Shown one piece after another: positions 19,368 to 28,588 of a stretch of 64,000 nt of DNA. The notes below the pieces were generated by a model. The model searched no databases. It was not told the origin of the DNA and saw nothing but the letters and a program-made list of their open reading frames with translations. The position numbers were made by a program, and so were the translations under genes. The first letter of the stretch is position 1. Each line of letters opens with the position of its first letter. The DNA comes from Ruminococcus sp. (GTDB lineage: Bacteria > Bacillota > Clostridia > Lachnospirales > Lachnospiraceae). The DNA is taken from NCBI GenBank assembly GCA_020024635.1, contig JAHHTL010000006.1, forward strand, positions 1-64,000, in the 5' to 3' direction.

Positions 19368-19415
19368 CTATCCTGCACCTGCCGTCCCTCTTGGGACTTT
19401 TCTACATGTTTCCAT
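19368..19415 (-). CDS. Possible 15-residue leader peptide upstream of the sugar ABC operon
   Basis: ATG 19415 follows a very strong AAAGGAGGGGG ribosome site and encodes METCRKVPRGTAGAG before TAG. It starts 26 bases after the -10 box and ends 63 bases before the preferred permease start. A GTCCC/GGGAC hairpin lies inside it. It may be a regulatory leader, or the ribosome site may serve another purpose. Confidence 0.4.
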   Translation of the reverse strand: METCRKVPRGTAGAG

Positions 19416-19441
19416 GTAACCCCCTCCTTTATTTGTTTTCC

Positions 19442-19476
19442 ATTATATCATTTTTCGTTCATGATTTGCAAGTCAT
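19442..19476 (-). promoter_or_regulatory. Promoter of the sugar ABC operon with palindromic operator
   Basis: On the minus strand TTGCAA (19471-19466), 18 bases and a perfect TATAAT (19447-19442) form a promoter. The -35 box is the centre of a near-perfect 16-base palindrome, ATGATTTGCAAGTCAT (19461-19476), a likely regulator site. Confidence 0.6.
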
Positions 19477-19538
19477 CATAGCAATCTGCTCTATGATGTC
19501 TATCTTTTATTTTCACTCTCTACCTTTTTAACAATAAC

Positions 19539-19567
19539 TTGCTTTTTTCGACCAAACTTTATATAAT
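19539..19567 (+). promoter_or_regulatory. Promoter of the small lipoprotein gene
   Basis: TTGCTT (19539-19544), a 17-base spacer and TATAAT (19562-19567) lie just before the plus-strand lipoprotein gene. Confidence 0.65.
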
Positions 19568-19620
19568 ATCGTTGTTCAGTCATAAATTTTACGACAAATT
19601 ATTTTTTTAAGGAGGACAAT

Positions 19621-20139
19621 ATGAAACAACATCGTTCTATATTAAGTATCATCTTACTCACCGTTTTCATGTCGCTTGTAGTTACAGCCTGTGGTAAAAA
19701 AACCGATTCGGCGCCAGCCCCTTTTTCAAAACTAACTTGGGACACTACTTACGACGAAATGATCGCTTCGGAAGGTAAAGAAACAAATTCTTACGATTCC
19801 GTATATAACGGAACAACTTACGCGTACGATGGAAGCTATCTAAATCACGATGGGTCCATTAAATATATGTATGACGACAAAGAAAAACTTGCCTGTATCT
19901 CTTGGGAATACACAGCCAAATCACCGGAAGATCTTGATAAAGTATACAAGGAACTTTTAAAAAATCTTACTGACGAATATGGCGAAAGTGGATACCAAAG
20001 TGGCAACAACACGAATAGCGGAAATGTCTGGTATCGAAAGGAAGGAAATATCATCCTAAGTTCCGTCAGCACCAAAAACATTAACGCCATCTTATGCTCT
20101 TATCTAAGCCCCTCTGTATCTTCACCAGAGAATGACTAA
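19621..20139 (+). CDS. Small secreted lipoprotein, 172 aa, unknown function
   Basis: The first 24 residues are a lipoprotein signal with lipobox VVTAC. The mature part starts GKKTDSAPAPFSKLTWDTTY and has repeated Tyr/Asp/Gly-rich short strands (for example SYDSVYNGTTYAYDGSYLN). An ENVWYR-like stretch (SGNVWYRKEGNII) precedes the end. I do not recognise a named family, though this pattern recurs in small Firmicute lipoproteins. It is divergent from the ABC operon and faces the sensor operon across a shared terminator. AGGAGG precedes the ATG. Confidence 0.85.
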   Translation: MKQHRSILSIILLTVFMSLVVTACGKKTDSAPAPFSKLTWDTTYDEMIASEGKETNSYDSVYNGTTYAYDGSYLNHDGSIKYMYDDKEKLACISWEYTAKSPEDLDKVYKELLKNLTDEYGESGYQSGNNTNSGNVWYRKEGNIILSSVSTKNINAILCSYLSPSVSSPEND

Positions 20140-20200
20140 GCATCACTATAGATAATAGTATAGCGATTTATTGTAATTTATGTAATCGAATATCTTACTA

Positions 20201-20244
20201 AAAAAGGTTAAAAATTTACACTCTTGTAAATTTTTAACCTTTTT
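20201..20244. terminator. Bidirectional intrinsic terminator
   Basis: A 20-base arm (20201-20220) pairs perfectly with 20225-20244 over a 4-base loop. A/T ends give a U-run in both directions. It separates the lipoprotein gene from the converging binding-protein gene. Confidence 0.92.
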
Positions 20245-20255
20245 ACACGTATGCT

Positions 20256-21248
20256 TTATTCTTGACCAATAAAAGGATAGAGTAATTTTTGATTTTCTTC
20301 TTCGTATAGATTTTCTTCTGTGATTAATTTACATCCGGAATCCGTGTTTTTCTTGATTGCTTTTCCCTCTACAATGTGATTGGCTTGTTTTATTCCTAAA
20401 TATCCCATGTTAAATGGTTTCTGTATCACGATCCCCTGAAAAACCCCTTCTTCTAACAGTTTAATTTCTTCTATAGAATTATCAAACCCAACTACTTTTA
20501 TTTTATTTGACATTTTCAATTCTTTTACTGCTCGCGCAGCTCCTACAGATGCATATTCATTGGTTCCTATGATCATCCCCAACTTTGGATTTTGTTCAAT
20601 CATTTTTTTTGCCTGTTCATATGCTTTTTCATAGGAGGAACCACAAAACACCGTTTCTTTGACCTTATTAGACTTATCTTCTAATCCTTTTCGTATCCCC
20701 GCTTCTCGCTCAATTGCTGTAGACGTCCCTTTTACATGCGCTATGATTCCAACTTCTTTCCCATCTTCTAACAAGGAATTTGCATAATTTCCCAATTCTT
20801 TCCCTGCCGCATAATTATCTGTTGCAACAATTGCAGTAGATATGTCTTCTTCTATGACGGAATCAATCAAAACAAGGTGGATTCCTTGATCTACCGCTTC
20901 TTTTAGTATGTCCGATGTTTCAGAATAACTACATGGAGCAACAAGAAGTACATCGGGTTTTTTTTCAATACTCTCTTTTATATAAGCAATCTGCTCTTCT
21001 ACTTCTTCTTCTGAAAGTCCTCCAACAACTTCTAAATCCATATTGAATTCTTCTGCGCCAAGCTTTGCTCCTTCAATCAATGATGTCCAAAATCCATTTG
21101 TCTTATCCAGTGTTTTGGGTATGAATATCACTTGTTTTCGGACTTCTTCTGGGTCTTGCACCCCTTTTGCAGCATAGATTGCAAGCATACACGCCAGGAT
21201 TCCTAGTGATAATGTCATCACTCTCTTTTTGATTTTATCGTTCATCAT
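20256..21248 (-). CDS. Sugar-binding protein paired with the YesM-type kinase
   Basis: This 330-residue protein has an N-terminal hydrophobic segment (residues 10-26) containing ILAC, which could be a weak lipobox or part of a membrane anchor. A PBP1/RbsB-like domain follows (LEVVGGLSEEEVEEQIAYI, LLVAPCSYSET, GIIAHVKGTSTAIERE, VVGFDNSIEEIKLLEEG). It overlaps the end of the histidine kinase gene by 14 bases and is far from the transporter's own binding protein. This suggests a sensor subunit rather than a transport subunit, as in XylFII-LytS systems. The ligand is unknown. Confidence 0.88.
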   Translation of the reverse strand: MMNDKIKKRVMTLSLGILACMLAIYAAKGVQDPEEVRKQVIFIPKTLDKTNGFWTSLIEGAKLGAEEFNMDLEVVGGLSEEEVEEQIAYIKESIEKKPDVLLVAPCSYSETSDILKEAVDQGIHLVLIDSVIEEDISTAIVATDNYAAGKELGNYANSLLEDGKEVGIIAHVKGTSTAIEREAGIRKGLEDKSNKVKETVFCGSSYEKAYEQAKKMIEQNPKLGMIIGTNEYASVGAARAVKELKMSNKIKVVGFDNSIEEIKLLEEGVFQGIVIQKPFNMGYLGIKQANHIVEGKAIKKNTDSGCKLITEENLYEEENQKLLYPFIGQE

Positions 21249-23028
21249 CCGGTCTACTTGTCAGTGGAACTGTTACCACTACCACTGTTCCTCCTCCTTC
21301 CCTGTCTTGATAGGTAAGACCATATTCTGGGCCATAATAAAGTTGAAGACGTTTTTGTACATTTGGAGCGCCTACCCCTTTTCTTCCTTTTTCTTTTTTT
21401 CTTTCTTCAAAAATATGCGCTTTTATTTCCGCCGGAATCCCGGCTCCATCATCTTCTATTATAATATAAGCTTTTTCTCCTTCCTTATATCCTCTGATTA
21501 TAAGATTCCCTCTTGTTTCCTTATACTTTAACCCGTGGTAAATTGCATTTTCTACCAGCGGTTGTAATGCAAATTTAATAATTTTCACTTTACTGATTTC
21601 TGGTGAAACGTGAATGGAATATTCGAGTTTATCTTTATATCTCATTTTTTGAATGGTGAGATAACTTTTCACGTAATCCACTTCTTCTGCTATCGTAACT
21701 TGCTCTCTGTCGTTGCTAATACTTTGACGAAGTAATCTTGCCAAGGCAGATGTCATTAAGACAACTTCGTCATTTCTCCCTGCTTCTGACATCCAAATAA
21801 TAGAATCCAATGTGTTATATAGAAAATGAGGATTAATCTGAGCCTGAAGCGCTTTCATCTCATTCTTTCTCTTTTGCCTTTGTTCATACATATTTTGCTC
21901 CATCAATGTATGAATTTTCTCTGTCATTACGTTAAATGAATTAGCAAGACTACCGATCTCATTTTGCGTTGTAATAGATACATTTGCTTTTTCAAATTCT
22001 CCTTCTTCCACCATACTCATGGAATCTCTTAACTGTCGAATCGGTTTTGTAATTTCTTTGGAAATAACGCTCGAAATAAGTAGAACTCCCGTTAATAGAA
22101 CAATCGAAACAATCAAATACATAGATTCTGCCTTTTTGTTATTTTTAAAAAGTTCCTCTGTATTCACCACACCTACAACTGTCCAACCTGTTTTGTATGA
22201 TTTTGATAACGTATATAAATTTTCACCGGAAACGAAGTAGTCCTCTTTGCTCAGCATAATTTCCGATATATTTTCATGGATCAAGCCGCCATATAATAAT
22301 TGCTGTTTTGGATGATATACAATCTTTCCTTCTTCATCTAATATAAAGATGTAACCTTTATTTCCAATCTTATTATTGCTACATAGTTCACTGATGGATC
22401 GGTAATTCAAATCCACAAAGAACACGCCTTCATTTTCTCCTGTGTTGTAGTTTACGAGTGCTTTACTTAATGTAATTACCCATTTGTAACTGTCTTCAAT
22501 CGCATTTTGAACATGAGAAGAGGAAATTGACATTCCTCCTTTTTTTTCCATTGCCTGTTTATACCAGCTTTCTTCGTATATATCTATGTATTCTGTAAAC
22601 CGAGCCTGTCCATCATTTAAAATACTCCGTCCATTCTCAGCTACAGCCGCAATGTTGTAGATATCACTTCTACTATCCATGATGGTTTGAAATTGAGCAA
22701 TAATCCGATCTCTTTCTCGTTCTTTTTCTTGTTCACTTTGCTTTTCATTAAAAAGGTAATTTGATACATCCCCACTTCTTGAAACGATATAGGAAATATT
22801 TTCTAAAAATTCCATGTAAGAATCAATATCATAATTCACTTGCTGAACAATCTGTGTCGTGTAATTGACAGAATTTTCATATATCGAATTATTTGTGTAG
22901 TGAACAGCAATCACCATGAATGTAACAACTGCAATCACCATAAGAACTGTAAAAGAAACCATCATTGTACTTTGTATGGTTTTAAATCGACCAAATAGTG
23001 TCTGCTTTTTCTTACATTGTTTCATCAT
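21235..23028 (-). CDS. YesM-family sensor histidine kinase
   Basis: This 597-residue kinase has one membrane helix near 20-42 and a large outer sensor domain to about 290. A second helix lies near 295-315, followed by a HAMP linker (KPIRQLRDSMSMVEEGEFEKAN). The LytS/YesM-type kinase core carries QAQINPHFLYNTLDSIIWM (phosphorylated His near 400), and the ATP domain has IEDDGAGIP near 530. It is co-transcribed with the response regulator upstream (overlap of four bases) and the sugar-binding protein downstream. It probably senses a sugar outside the cell and controls a transporter or sugar genes. Confidence 0.95.
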   Translation of the reverse strand: MMKQCKKKQTLFGRFKTIQSTMMVSFTVLMVIAVVTFMVIAVHYTNNSIYENSVNYTTQIVQQVNYDIDSYMEFLENISYIVSRSGDVSNYLFNEKQSEQEKERERDRIIAQFQTIMDSRSDIYNIAAVAENGRSILNDGQARFTEYIDIYEESWYKQAMEKKGGMSISSSHVQNAIEDSYKWVITLSKALVNYNTGENEGVFFVDLNYRSISELCSNNKIGNKGYIFILDEEGKIVYHPKQQLLYGGLIHENISEIMLSKEDYFVSGENLYTLSKSYKTGWTVVGVVNTEELFKNNKKAESMYLIVSIVLLTGVLLISSVISKEITKPIRQLRDSMSMVEEGEFEKANVSITTQNEIGSLANSFNVMTEKIHTLMEQNMYEQRQKRKNEMKALQAQINPHFLYNTLDSIIWMSEAGRNDEVVLMTSALARLLRQSISNDREQVTIAEEVDYVKSYLTIQKMRYKDKLEYSIHVSPEISKVKIIKFALQPLVENAIYHGLKYKETRGNLIIRGYKEGEKAYIIIEDDGAGIPAEIKAHIFEERKKEKGRKGVGAPNVQKRLQLYYGPEYGLTYQDREGGGTVVVVTVPLTSRPDDER

Positions 23029-24632
23029 TCTATATTCCTTGCATATTCTTTCGGTGTTTTTCCTGTCATTTTTTTGAACGCAATACTAAAGTAATGGGGA
23101 TCGCTAAACCCTACTTTTTCTGCAATTTCATAGTTTTTCAAACTTGTTTTCCTAAGAAGAGACTTTGCACGCTCCATTCTTACCGATGTCAACACTTCAA
23201 CAAACGTTTTTCCGGTTGCCTCTTTAAAAATACTACTGAATCTGCTTGTGCTTATATTTAGATACTCACATATTTGATTCAAGTTTAGGTTAGGATCTCC
23301 ATAATTATCTTCTATGTACTCCATTGCTAATTCTGCTTGCTGTTGGCTTGTTGTTTTACCAGCTCCACTTATAATTTTCATTGCTTGTTTGCAATGCTCT
23401 TTAAAAAAATTCATCGCTTCGTCAAATCGCTTTGCATTGGTGATTGCTGACAACGACTCTTCTTTTAACTGATACTGATCATCTACTTCCCTCACTGCAT
23501 CAGAAACAATTCGAAGTGCCTGATGAAGATATGCTACCACTACGTTTCTTGAATTATATCCTTCAACCATCCACCGTTCCACGCAAGAAAGTGCATCCTC
23601 TAATTTTGCTTCATCTTGTTCTTTTAAGGATTCTGCAATCTTTTTAAACTCTTTTTCAAGTATCGTGGAATTTCCCGCCGCTATTTCCACTTCACCATCT
23701 AATAACACACCACATCCTTTTGTGTATCTGTATGTTAAAAGTTCAACTGCAGACTGATATGACTTTGACAAGTCTTCTAAGGATGATACAATTTTCCCTA
23801 TCCCAATAGAAATACTAAGTTTCATCGTTTCATAAACCGTTTCTTGTATTTCCTTGCATATTTGCAAAGCCTCTGCTCTCAATTTTCTAGCTTTGCTTAC
23901 AGAAAACAACATGCACACGCGATTATCAGAATCTCTATACGCAAGACCTGCAGAATGATTTTTCATAATTTCATTAGATATGTTTTCAACAACAAAGGAC
24001 ATAAGGGCACTTTCTTTTTTTAGGTCATCGTCAATTTCATACAAATCAGAATATACATCAATATCCACAGCGACTACCCGATACCAATCTCCTTCAATCG
24101 ACACATTTAATTCAGAAAGTTCATCTAAACTTTTTTCTATTTGTTGTGTTCCCTTTACTAGACGTGATAATGTTTTTGATATAATCAAGGATTCGTTTTT
24201 TGTATAGCTATAATAAGCTTTTTTAAATTTATCGTACTTTTGTTCTTCTTTGCGCTCAACATTTAGTTTTTCTTTCATCTTTAAAAGCACTTCCGATAAT
24301 TCTCTTGCTGTCACCGGTTTTAAAATATACTCCGCCACCTTGTATTGAATTGCTTGCTTTGCATATTCAAAATCACTATACCCACTGAAAATGATCACTG
24401 ATGTTTGTGGACAATGATTGTATACATATTTACTAAGATCCATTCCATCTGCATATGGCATACAAATATCCGTCAATACTACATCTACCGGATTCTCTTT
24501 CAGATAGTCCATCGCGTCCTTACCGTTCTCACACACGCTTGCAAGTTCAAATCCTAGCTCTCCCCATTTAATATTTTCACTAATTGCTTCTCGCACAAGA
24601 ATTTCATCATCAACTAGCAGTACTTTATACAA
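23025..24632 (-). CDS. YesN-family response regulator with AraC DNA-binding domain
   Basis: The product of about 535 residues starts with a receiver domain (KVLLVDDEILV; phosphorylated Asp in VVLTDICMPYADG, Lys in YILKPVTARE). A long middle region follows, then an AraC-type pair of helix-turn-helix units at the end (LNLNQICEYLNISTSRFSSIF; NYEIAEKVGFSDPHYFSIAFKKMTGKTP). I prefer the TTG start at 24632, with GGAGG eight bases upstream, over ATG 24677, which lies beside the promoter -10. It is the first gene of the sensor operon. A target in the neighbouring ABC operon or the fuc/BMC genes is likely but unproven. Confidence 0.93.
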   Translation of the reverse strand: MYKVLLVDDEILVREAISENIKWGELGFELASVCENGKDAMDYLKENPVDVVLTDICMPYADGMDLSKYVYNHCPQTSVIIFSGYSDFEYAKQAIQYKVAEYILKPVTARELSEVLLKMKEKLNVERKEEQKYDKFKKAYYSYTKNESLIISKTLSRLVKGTQQIEKSLDELSELNVSIEGDWYRVVAVDIDVYSDLYEIDDDLKKESALMSFVVENISNEIMKNHSAGLAYRDSDNRVCMLFSVSKARKLRAEALQICKEIQETVYETMKLSISIGIGKIVSSLEDLSKSYQSAVELLTYRYTKGCGVLLDGEVEIAAGNSTILEKEFKKIAESLKEQDEAKLEDALSCVERWMVEGYNSRNVVVAYLHQALRIVSDAVREVDDQYQLKEESLSAITNAKRFDEAMNFFKEHCKQAMKIISGAGKTTSQQQAELAMEYIEDNYGDPNLNLNQICEYLNISTSRFSSIFKEATGKTFVEVLTSVRMERAKSLLRKTSLKNYEIAEKVGFSDPHYFSIAFKKMTGKTPKEYARNIE

Positions 24633-24678
24633 TGTTTTATCCTCCCGACAAAAGATATATCTTTTATTATACAACAAT

Positions 24679-24716
24679 CAGCCCATACTGGAAAGTAAAT
24701 TTTCCCAGATGGGCTG
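24679..24716 (-). terminator. Terminator hairpin after pduQ, ending the BMC transcript
   Basis: CAGCCCAT (24679-24686) pairs with ATGGGCTG (24709-24716), with inner GGAAA/TTTCC pairing. The minus strand continues ATTGTTGTATAATAAAAG, a weak T-run whose TATAAT may also be the -10 of the response-regulator gene. Confidence 0.65.
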
Positions 24717-24736
24717 ATCCTTTATTTTCTATTCTT

Positions 24737-25882
24737 TTACCAAAGATTCTTATATATTTGAATAATGTCATCTTTGGTTGGTACACGTGGATTTGTCGGC
24801 GTACAAGCATCTGCAAGGGCTGCATCTGCCATACGATCAATCACATCAAAATATTCTTTCTCTGTAACATTTCCCATTTGTGAAATAGAAAGTGGAATAT
24901 CCATTTCTTTCAACATAAATTGTACCCAGTTTACAAGAGAACGAACTGTCATGATTTCATTGTAACTACTTAATCCTAAGATCCTAGCTACTGTAGCGTA
25001 TCTTTTCACTGCCGGAAGGTATTCTGCACGACTTTTGCTGTGTTTGTTGATATCACTGTTAAATTCAATAATATGTGGCAACAACATTGCGTTTGCGCGT
25101 CCGTGCGGAATGTGGAACATCGCTCCAAGCTGATGCGCCATACTGTGGTTGATTCCAAGGGATGCAGAGTTAAATGCAATTCCTGCAAGGCAAGATGCAG
25201 AATGCATTTTCTGTCTTGCATGTGTGTCACTACCATCCAAATAAGCACGAAGTAAAAATACCCCACAAATTTCAATTGCTTTTTCTGCCAATGCAGTAGA
25301 AAAATCATTTCGGTTTGTACTAACACAAGCTTCCAACGCATGTGTAAATACATCCATCCCTGTGTCTGCTGTAATTGCAGGAGGAACGCTTTTTACAAGT
25401 TCCGCATCAAGGATTGCTTCATCTGGTGTCAGTTCCTTTGAAACAAGCGGATATTTCTTTTGTTCTTCCGGATCTGATACAACCGCAAAAGAAGTAACCT
25501 CTGATCCAGTACCACTTGTTGTTGGAATTGCAATCAAGCCCACCTCTGCGTAAGGATCAATGCGAAGTGCAAATTCACGAATGGACTTTGACGAATCAAT
25601 CGCTGATCCACCCCCTACTGCAATGATTGCTTCTGGTTTACACTCCAGCATTTTTTTAACACCTTGACTGATTTTTCCAATCGGTGGATCTGGTTGAACA
25701 TCTTTAAAAATTTCGTAATCAATATTTCCTTTGATCAATGGATCCAAAATCAAATGAAAACTTTCACATTCTGCCATAAAAGGATCTGTAATGATCAATA
25801 CTTTTTTGTATGGAATATCTGCCAAACGATCAAGCGCCTGGTCTCCAAAATAGATTTTGGTTTTAATTTCAAAGCTCTTCAT
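24737..25882 (-). CDS. pduQ: Iron-dependent 1-propanol dehydrogenase
   Basis: This 381-residue group III alcohol dehydrogenase would reduce propanal to propanol and recycle NADH inside the microcompartment. The family motifs GGGSAIDSSK (NAD binding, near 90), IPTTSGTGSEVTSFAV and the metal-binding HSMAHQLGAMFHIPHGRANA stretch (near 255) are present. The N-terminus KSFEIKTKIYFGDQALDRL is PduQ-like with no added encapsulation helix. It is the last gene of the BMC operon, behind the DeoR regulator. Confidence 0.92.
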   Translation of the reverse strand: MKSFEIKTKIYFGDQALDRLADIPYKKVLIITDPFMAECESFHLILDPLIKGNIDYEIFKDVQPDPPIGKISQGVKKMLECKPEAIIAVGGGSAIDSSKSIREFALRIDPYAEVGLIAIPTTSGTGSEVTSFAVVSDPEEQKKYPLVSKELTPDEAILDAELVKSVPPAITADTGMDVFTHALEACVSTNRNDFSTALAEKAIEICGVFLLRAYLDGSDTHARQKMHSASCLAGIAFNSASLGINHSMAHQLGAMFHIPHGRANAMLLPHIIEFNSDINKHSKSRAEYLPAVKRYATVARILGLSSYNEIMTVRSLVNWVQFMLKEMDIPLSISQMGNVTEKEYFDVIDRMADAALADACTPTNPRVPTKDDIIQIYKNLW

Positions 25883-25892
25883 AGTGCCCTCT

Positions 25893-26657
25893 CTACTCAG
25901 GATAAATACATTCTATCCCCTTTTCTACTAGTACCTGCTGCCATTTTAGTGCAGGTTTTTTATCTGTAACAATACATGTAATATCTCCCAATTTTCCAAT
26001 GGAAGTAAATGCGATTTTCTCAAACTTTGTACTATCTACCACAAGAATTTTCTCCTTTGCAGCTTCTAGCATTGTTCTTTTATTGTTCGCAAGTATTTCA
26101 TCTGAATCCGTAATTCCAGCTTTCAAATCAATCCCTTTGCAGGATATGATTGCTTTATCTACGTGATAATCTTTCAGCATCTTGTCTGTCTGTGGACCTA
26201 CAAGTGCAAGGGTTCCCTCTCTTGAAGCTCCCCCTGTGGATAACACTTTCCAATCGGGCACATCAATTAGCTCGATTATAATTTCAACGGAATTTGTGAT
26301 CAATGTTAGATTCTTTTTCCCTTTCAATGCCTTAGATACATATACAGCAGTTGAACTTGCATCCAACATAATACTTTCGCCATCTTTAATTCTGTCACAA
26401 ATTAATTCAGCGATTCGCTGTTTTCCAATCACGTTATGATTTTTTCTAACATTAAAGGGGAGATCAATATTTAAGTTTTCATTGATCACTGCTCCGCCAT
26501 AACTTTTAATTGCAAATCCATCATTTACCAGTTTTTCTAAATCTCTTCGAATCGTTTCTTCCGAAACATCATAAAACTGACTTAGTTCACTTACAACCAC
26601 ACGGCGTTCTGCCTGCAGTTTTTCTAGGATTTCGTTTCGTCGTTCTATTGCAAGCAT
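25893..26657 (-). CDS. DeoR/GlpR-family repressor of the BMC locus
   Basis: This 254-residue regulator has an N-terminal winged helix (ERRNEILEKLQAERRVVVSEL, SEETIRRDLEKL) and a C-terminal sugar-phosphate-sensing domain (GESIMLDASSTA, GPQTDKMLKDYHVDKAIIS, DSTKFEKIAF). It sits within the BMC operon between pduT and pduQ, so it probably regulates that operon in response to a phosphorylated intermediate such as fuculose-1-phosphate. Two candidate operators with the repeated core GTTGTTT lie at the two BMC promoters. A good GGGAGG site precedes the ATG. Confidence 0.93.
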   Translation of the reverse strand: MLAIERRNEILEKLQAERRVVVSELSQFYDVSEETIRRDLEKLVNDGFAIKSYGGAVINENLNIDLPFNVRKNHNVIGKQRIAELICDRIKDGESIMLDASSTAVYVSKALKGKKNLTLITNSVEIIIELIDVPDWKVLSTGGASREGTLALVGPQTDKMLKDYHVDKAIISCKGIDLKAGITDSDEILANNKRTMLEAAKEKILVVDSTKFEKIAFTSIGKLGDITCIVTDKKPALKWQQVLVEKGIECIYPE

Positions 26658-26693
26658 CCAAAAGCCTCCCAGTTTATCAAAAATATAGATGTG

Positions 26694-27242
26694 CTATAAT
26701 ATTGTCGCCTGTATTTGCTCGTCCGGATGTGCGATCACAGATGAATCCAAATATGTTCCACTGTCTGCCACTGCCATTGTAGCTCTTTCTATCGCTGCCT
26801 CCACTGCGGAAACATCCCCCGTAAGCATTAGATATGATTTTCCACTCATTCCATTTGCTATACGAAGTTCAAGCAAATCTACGACTGCTGTTTTAGCCGC
26901 CTCGTCTGCTGCAACAATGATGGAGGATGCATCAAAGGTTTCTATGATGCCAAGGGCAGCAATTTTTTCAACTTTTGACGCACCGCGTATAGCCGGAAAA
27001 ATAGACTCATGCGGATTTCCTAGTACAAAACTATTGATAAATCTTTTTCCGTGCATAGTTTTTGCGGTTTCTACCGCTGCACGCACTGCTGAGAGATCTC
27101 CCGCAATGACAGCAATATATTTACCCGGACATACAGTTTTCGCCTGTAGTATTTCAACATCCGCAGCCTTCACCATTGCATCCGCAGCAACAACACCTGC
27201 TGAAACGGTTTTGTATTCTACCATTCCAATTGCCTTACTCAT
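26694..27242 (-). CDS. pduT: Tandem-BMC shell protein (PduT-like, Fe-S type)
   Basis: Two BMC domains occupy about residues 4-88 and 92-180, giving a pseudohexameric trimer. The TVCPGKY motif near residue 38 matches the Cys that holds a shared [4Fe-4S] cluster at the pore of PduT trimers. It lies directly after pduS, whose product could pass electrons to it. I chose ATG 27242 (MSKAIGMVEYKTVSAG), which overlaps the pduS stop by eight bases. An alternative GTG at 27251 would sit only two bases from the ribosome site. Confidence 0.93.
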   Translation of the reverse strand: MSKAIGMVEYKTVSAGVVAADAMVKAADVEILQAKTVCPGKYIAVIAGDLSAVRAAVETAKTMHGKRFINSFVLGNPHESIFPAIRGASKVEKIAALGIIETFDASSIIVAADEAAKTAVVDLLELRIANGMSGKSYLMLTGDVSAVEAAIERATMAVADSGTYLDSSVIAHPDEQIQATIL

Positions 27243-28581
27243 AATCTGCACGTCCTCCTAAAGTTTCTATTATAATAAATTTCTCATTTGTTTCACATAC
27301 AACGCCACAAATACTTGCATGTAGATACACACCTGTTGCATCCCCTGTTGTTGCAATTACTTGACCTTTTTTTACAATATCTCCATCTCTTACAACAACA
27401 TGTACTGCGCTTCCACTTTGTTGTTTCAGCATGATCTTCACTTTTTTTGTCGGAATTGTCTCTTGACTAATTGTTTCGCCTAGATCATATTTTAGCAAAT
27501 CCAGTCTTCCTGTAAGTCGTTCCATTGAAATTTTTCGATATTCTCTATCTTTATCAATTTCTTTTTTTTCTACTTCTGGTTTTTCTATTCCATTTGCCAG
27601 TAATCCTGCTTTATATTCAGAAATTAATGTTCTTGGTGATAACTCCTGAATACAGGCATACATCTCACACAATCCACAAGTAGAACAAAACATGGTATTT
27701 ATAAATGTATCCGTGTTATGAAAATCTTGATAGGAAGCAGCGCGTATAAATGCATGTGGTTCGATTGGATATCCTAAGAGATTTCTTGGACATAAATCTG
27801 TACATCTCATGCATTGACAACAACTTGTAGCCGCACGCTTTAACTCATTTGAAGTTTTTCCCTTCTTTTTCTGAACAACACAATGCTCTTCTGGTAAAAC
27901 CAGTACGGCATCTGTCGATTTTGTAATTGTTGAAACACAATTTCCAATGCTTCCCCACATTGGTCCACCCATAATATAGGTTGGTTTTTCACATGTCGAA
28001 CCTCCAACATAGTTAATCACGTCTTCAACCCGTGTTCCAAGTGGTACTTTTATTGTCATTGGATGTTTTACTTCACCTCGTACCGATACAATTTTCTCTG
28101 ATACTGGTTTTTGAAGACAAATTGCCTGATATGCGTTATAAATTGTCTCAACATTGAATACAGATATCCCCAAATCTGAAACCTTTTCGTTTGGTCCTAC
28201 TACCTGTCCGGTTATTTCATACACCAAAATCACTTCATCGCCTGCCGGATAACATCCGTCAAACAATCTCAGCGTAATATTGGGATAATCTCTCGCTATG
28301 GATTCCACAATTTCTATAGTATCTTTGTCTTTTTCATCCATTGCAACAATCACTTGTTCTGCTTTTATTGTAGCCCCTATCAAAGAAAACGTTCTTAGTA
28401 TTTCTTGGGCATATCCATTTAACAACTGTGTCTGAACTTTTAATAATGGCTCATACTGCGCACAATTTAAAATGATGGTTTTCGTCTGCTCTTCTAACTT
28501 AGAGGCTGCCGAAAGGTTTACGCCTCCTGTACAAATCACACCACTGTTCTGCAATATGCTGCGCAATTCGTTTCTTTCCAT
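27235..28581 (-). CDS. pduS: PduS-like iron-sulfur flavoprotein (RnfC-like electron carrier)
   Basis: This protein of about 448 residues starts MERNELRSILQNSGVICTGG. A Rossmann-like and SLBB region has GGPMWG and VRGEVKHPMTIKVPLGTRVEDV. Two 4Fe-4S motifs follow, CCQCMRCTDLCPRN and CSTCGLCEMYAC, and the end is biotinyl/RnfC-like (VHVVVRDGDIVKKGQVIA). In cobalamin Pdu systems PduS reduces B12. Here, with a B12-independent dehydratase, an electron-shuttling role for cofactor or radical-enzyme activation is more likely. The ATG at 28581 lies just after the pduN-like stop. Confidence 0.92.
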   Translation of the reverse strand: MERNELRSILQNSGVICTGGVNLSAASKLEEQTKTIILNCAQYEPLLKVQTQLLNGYAQEILRTFSLIGATIKAEQVIVAMDEKDKDTIEIVESIARDYPNITLRLFDGCYPAGDEVILVYEITGQVVGPNEKVSDLGISVFNVETIYNAYQAICLQKPVSEKIVSVRGEVKHPMTIKVPLGTRVEDVINYVGGSTCEKPTYIMGGPMWGSIGNCVSTITKSTDAVLVLPEEHCVVQKKKGKTSNELKRAATSCCQCMRCTDLCPRNLLGYPIEPHAFIRAASYQDFHNTDTFINTMFCSTCGLCEMYACIQELSPRTLISEYKAGLLANGIEKPEVEKKEIDKDREYRKISMERLTGRLDLLKYDLGETISQETIPTKKVKIMLKQQSGSAVHVVVRDGDIVKKGQVIATTGDATGVYLHASICGVVCETNEKFIIIETLGGRADYE

Positions 28582-28588
28582 GACACCA

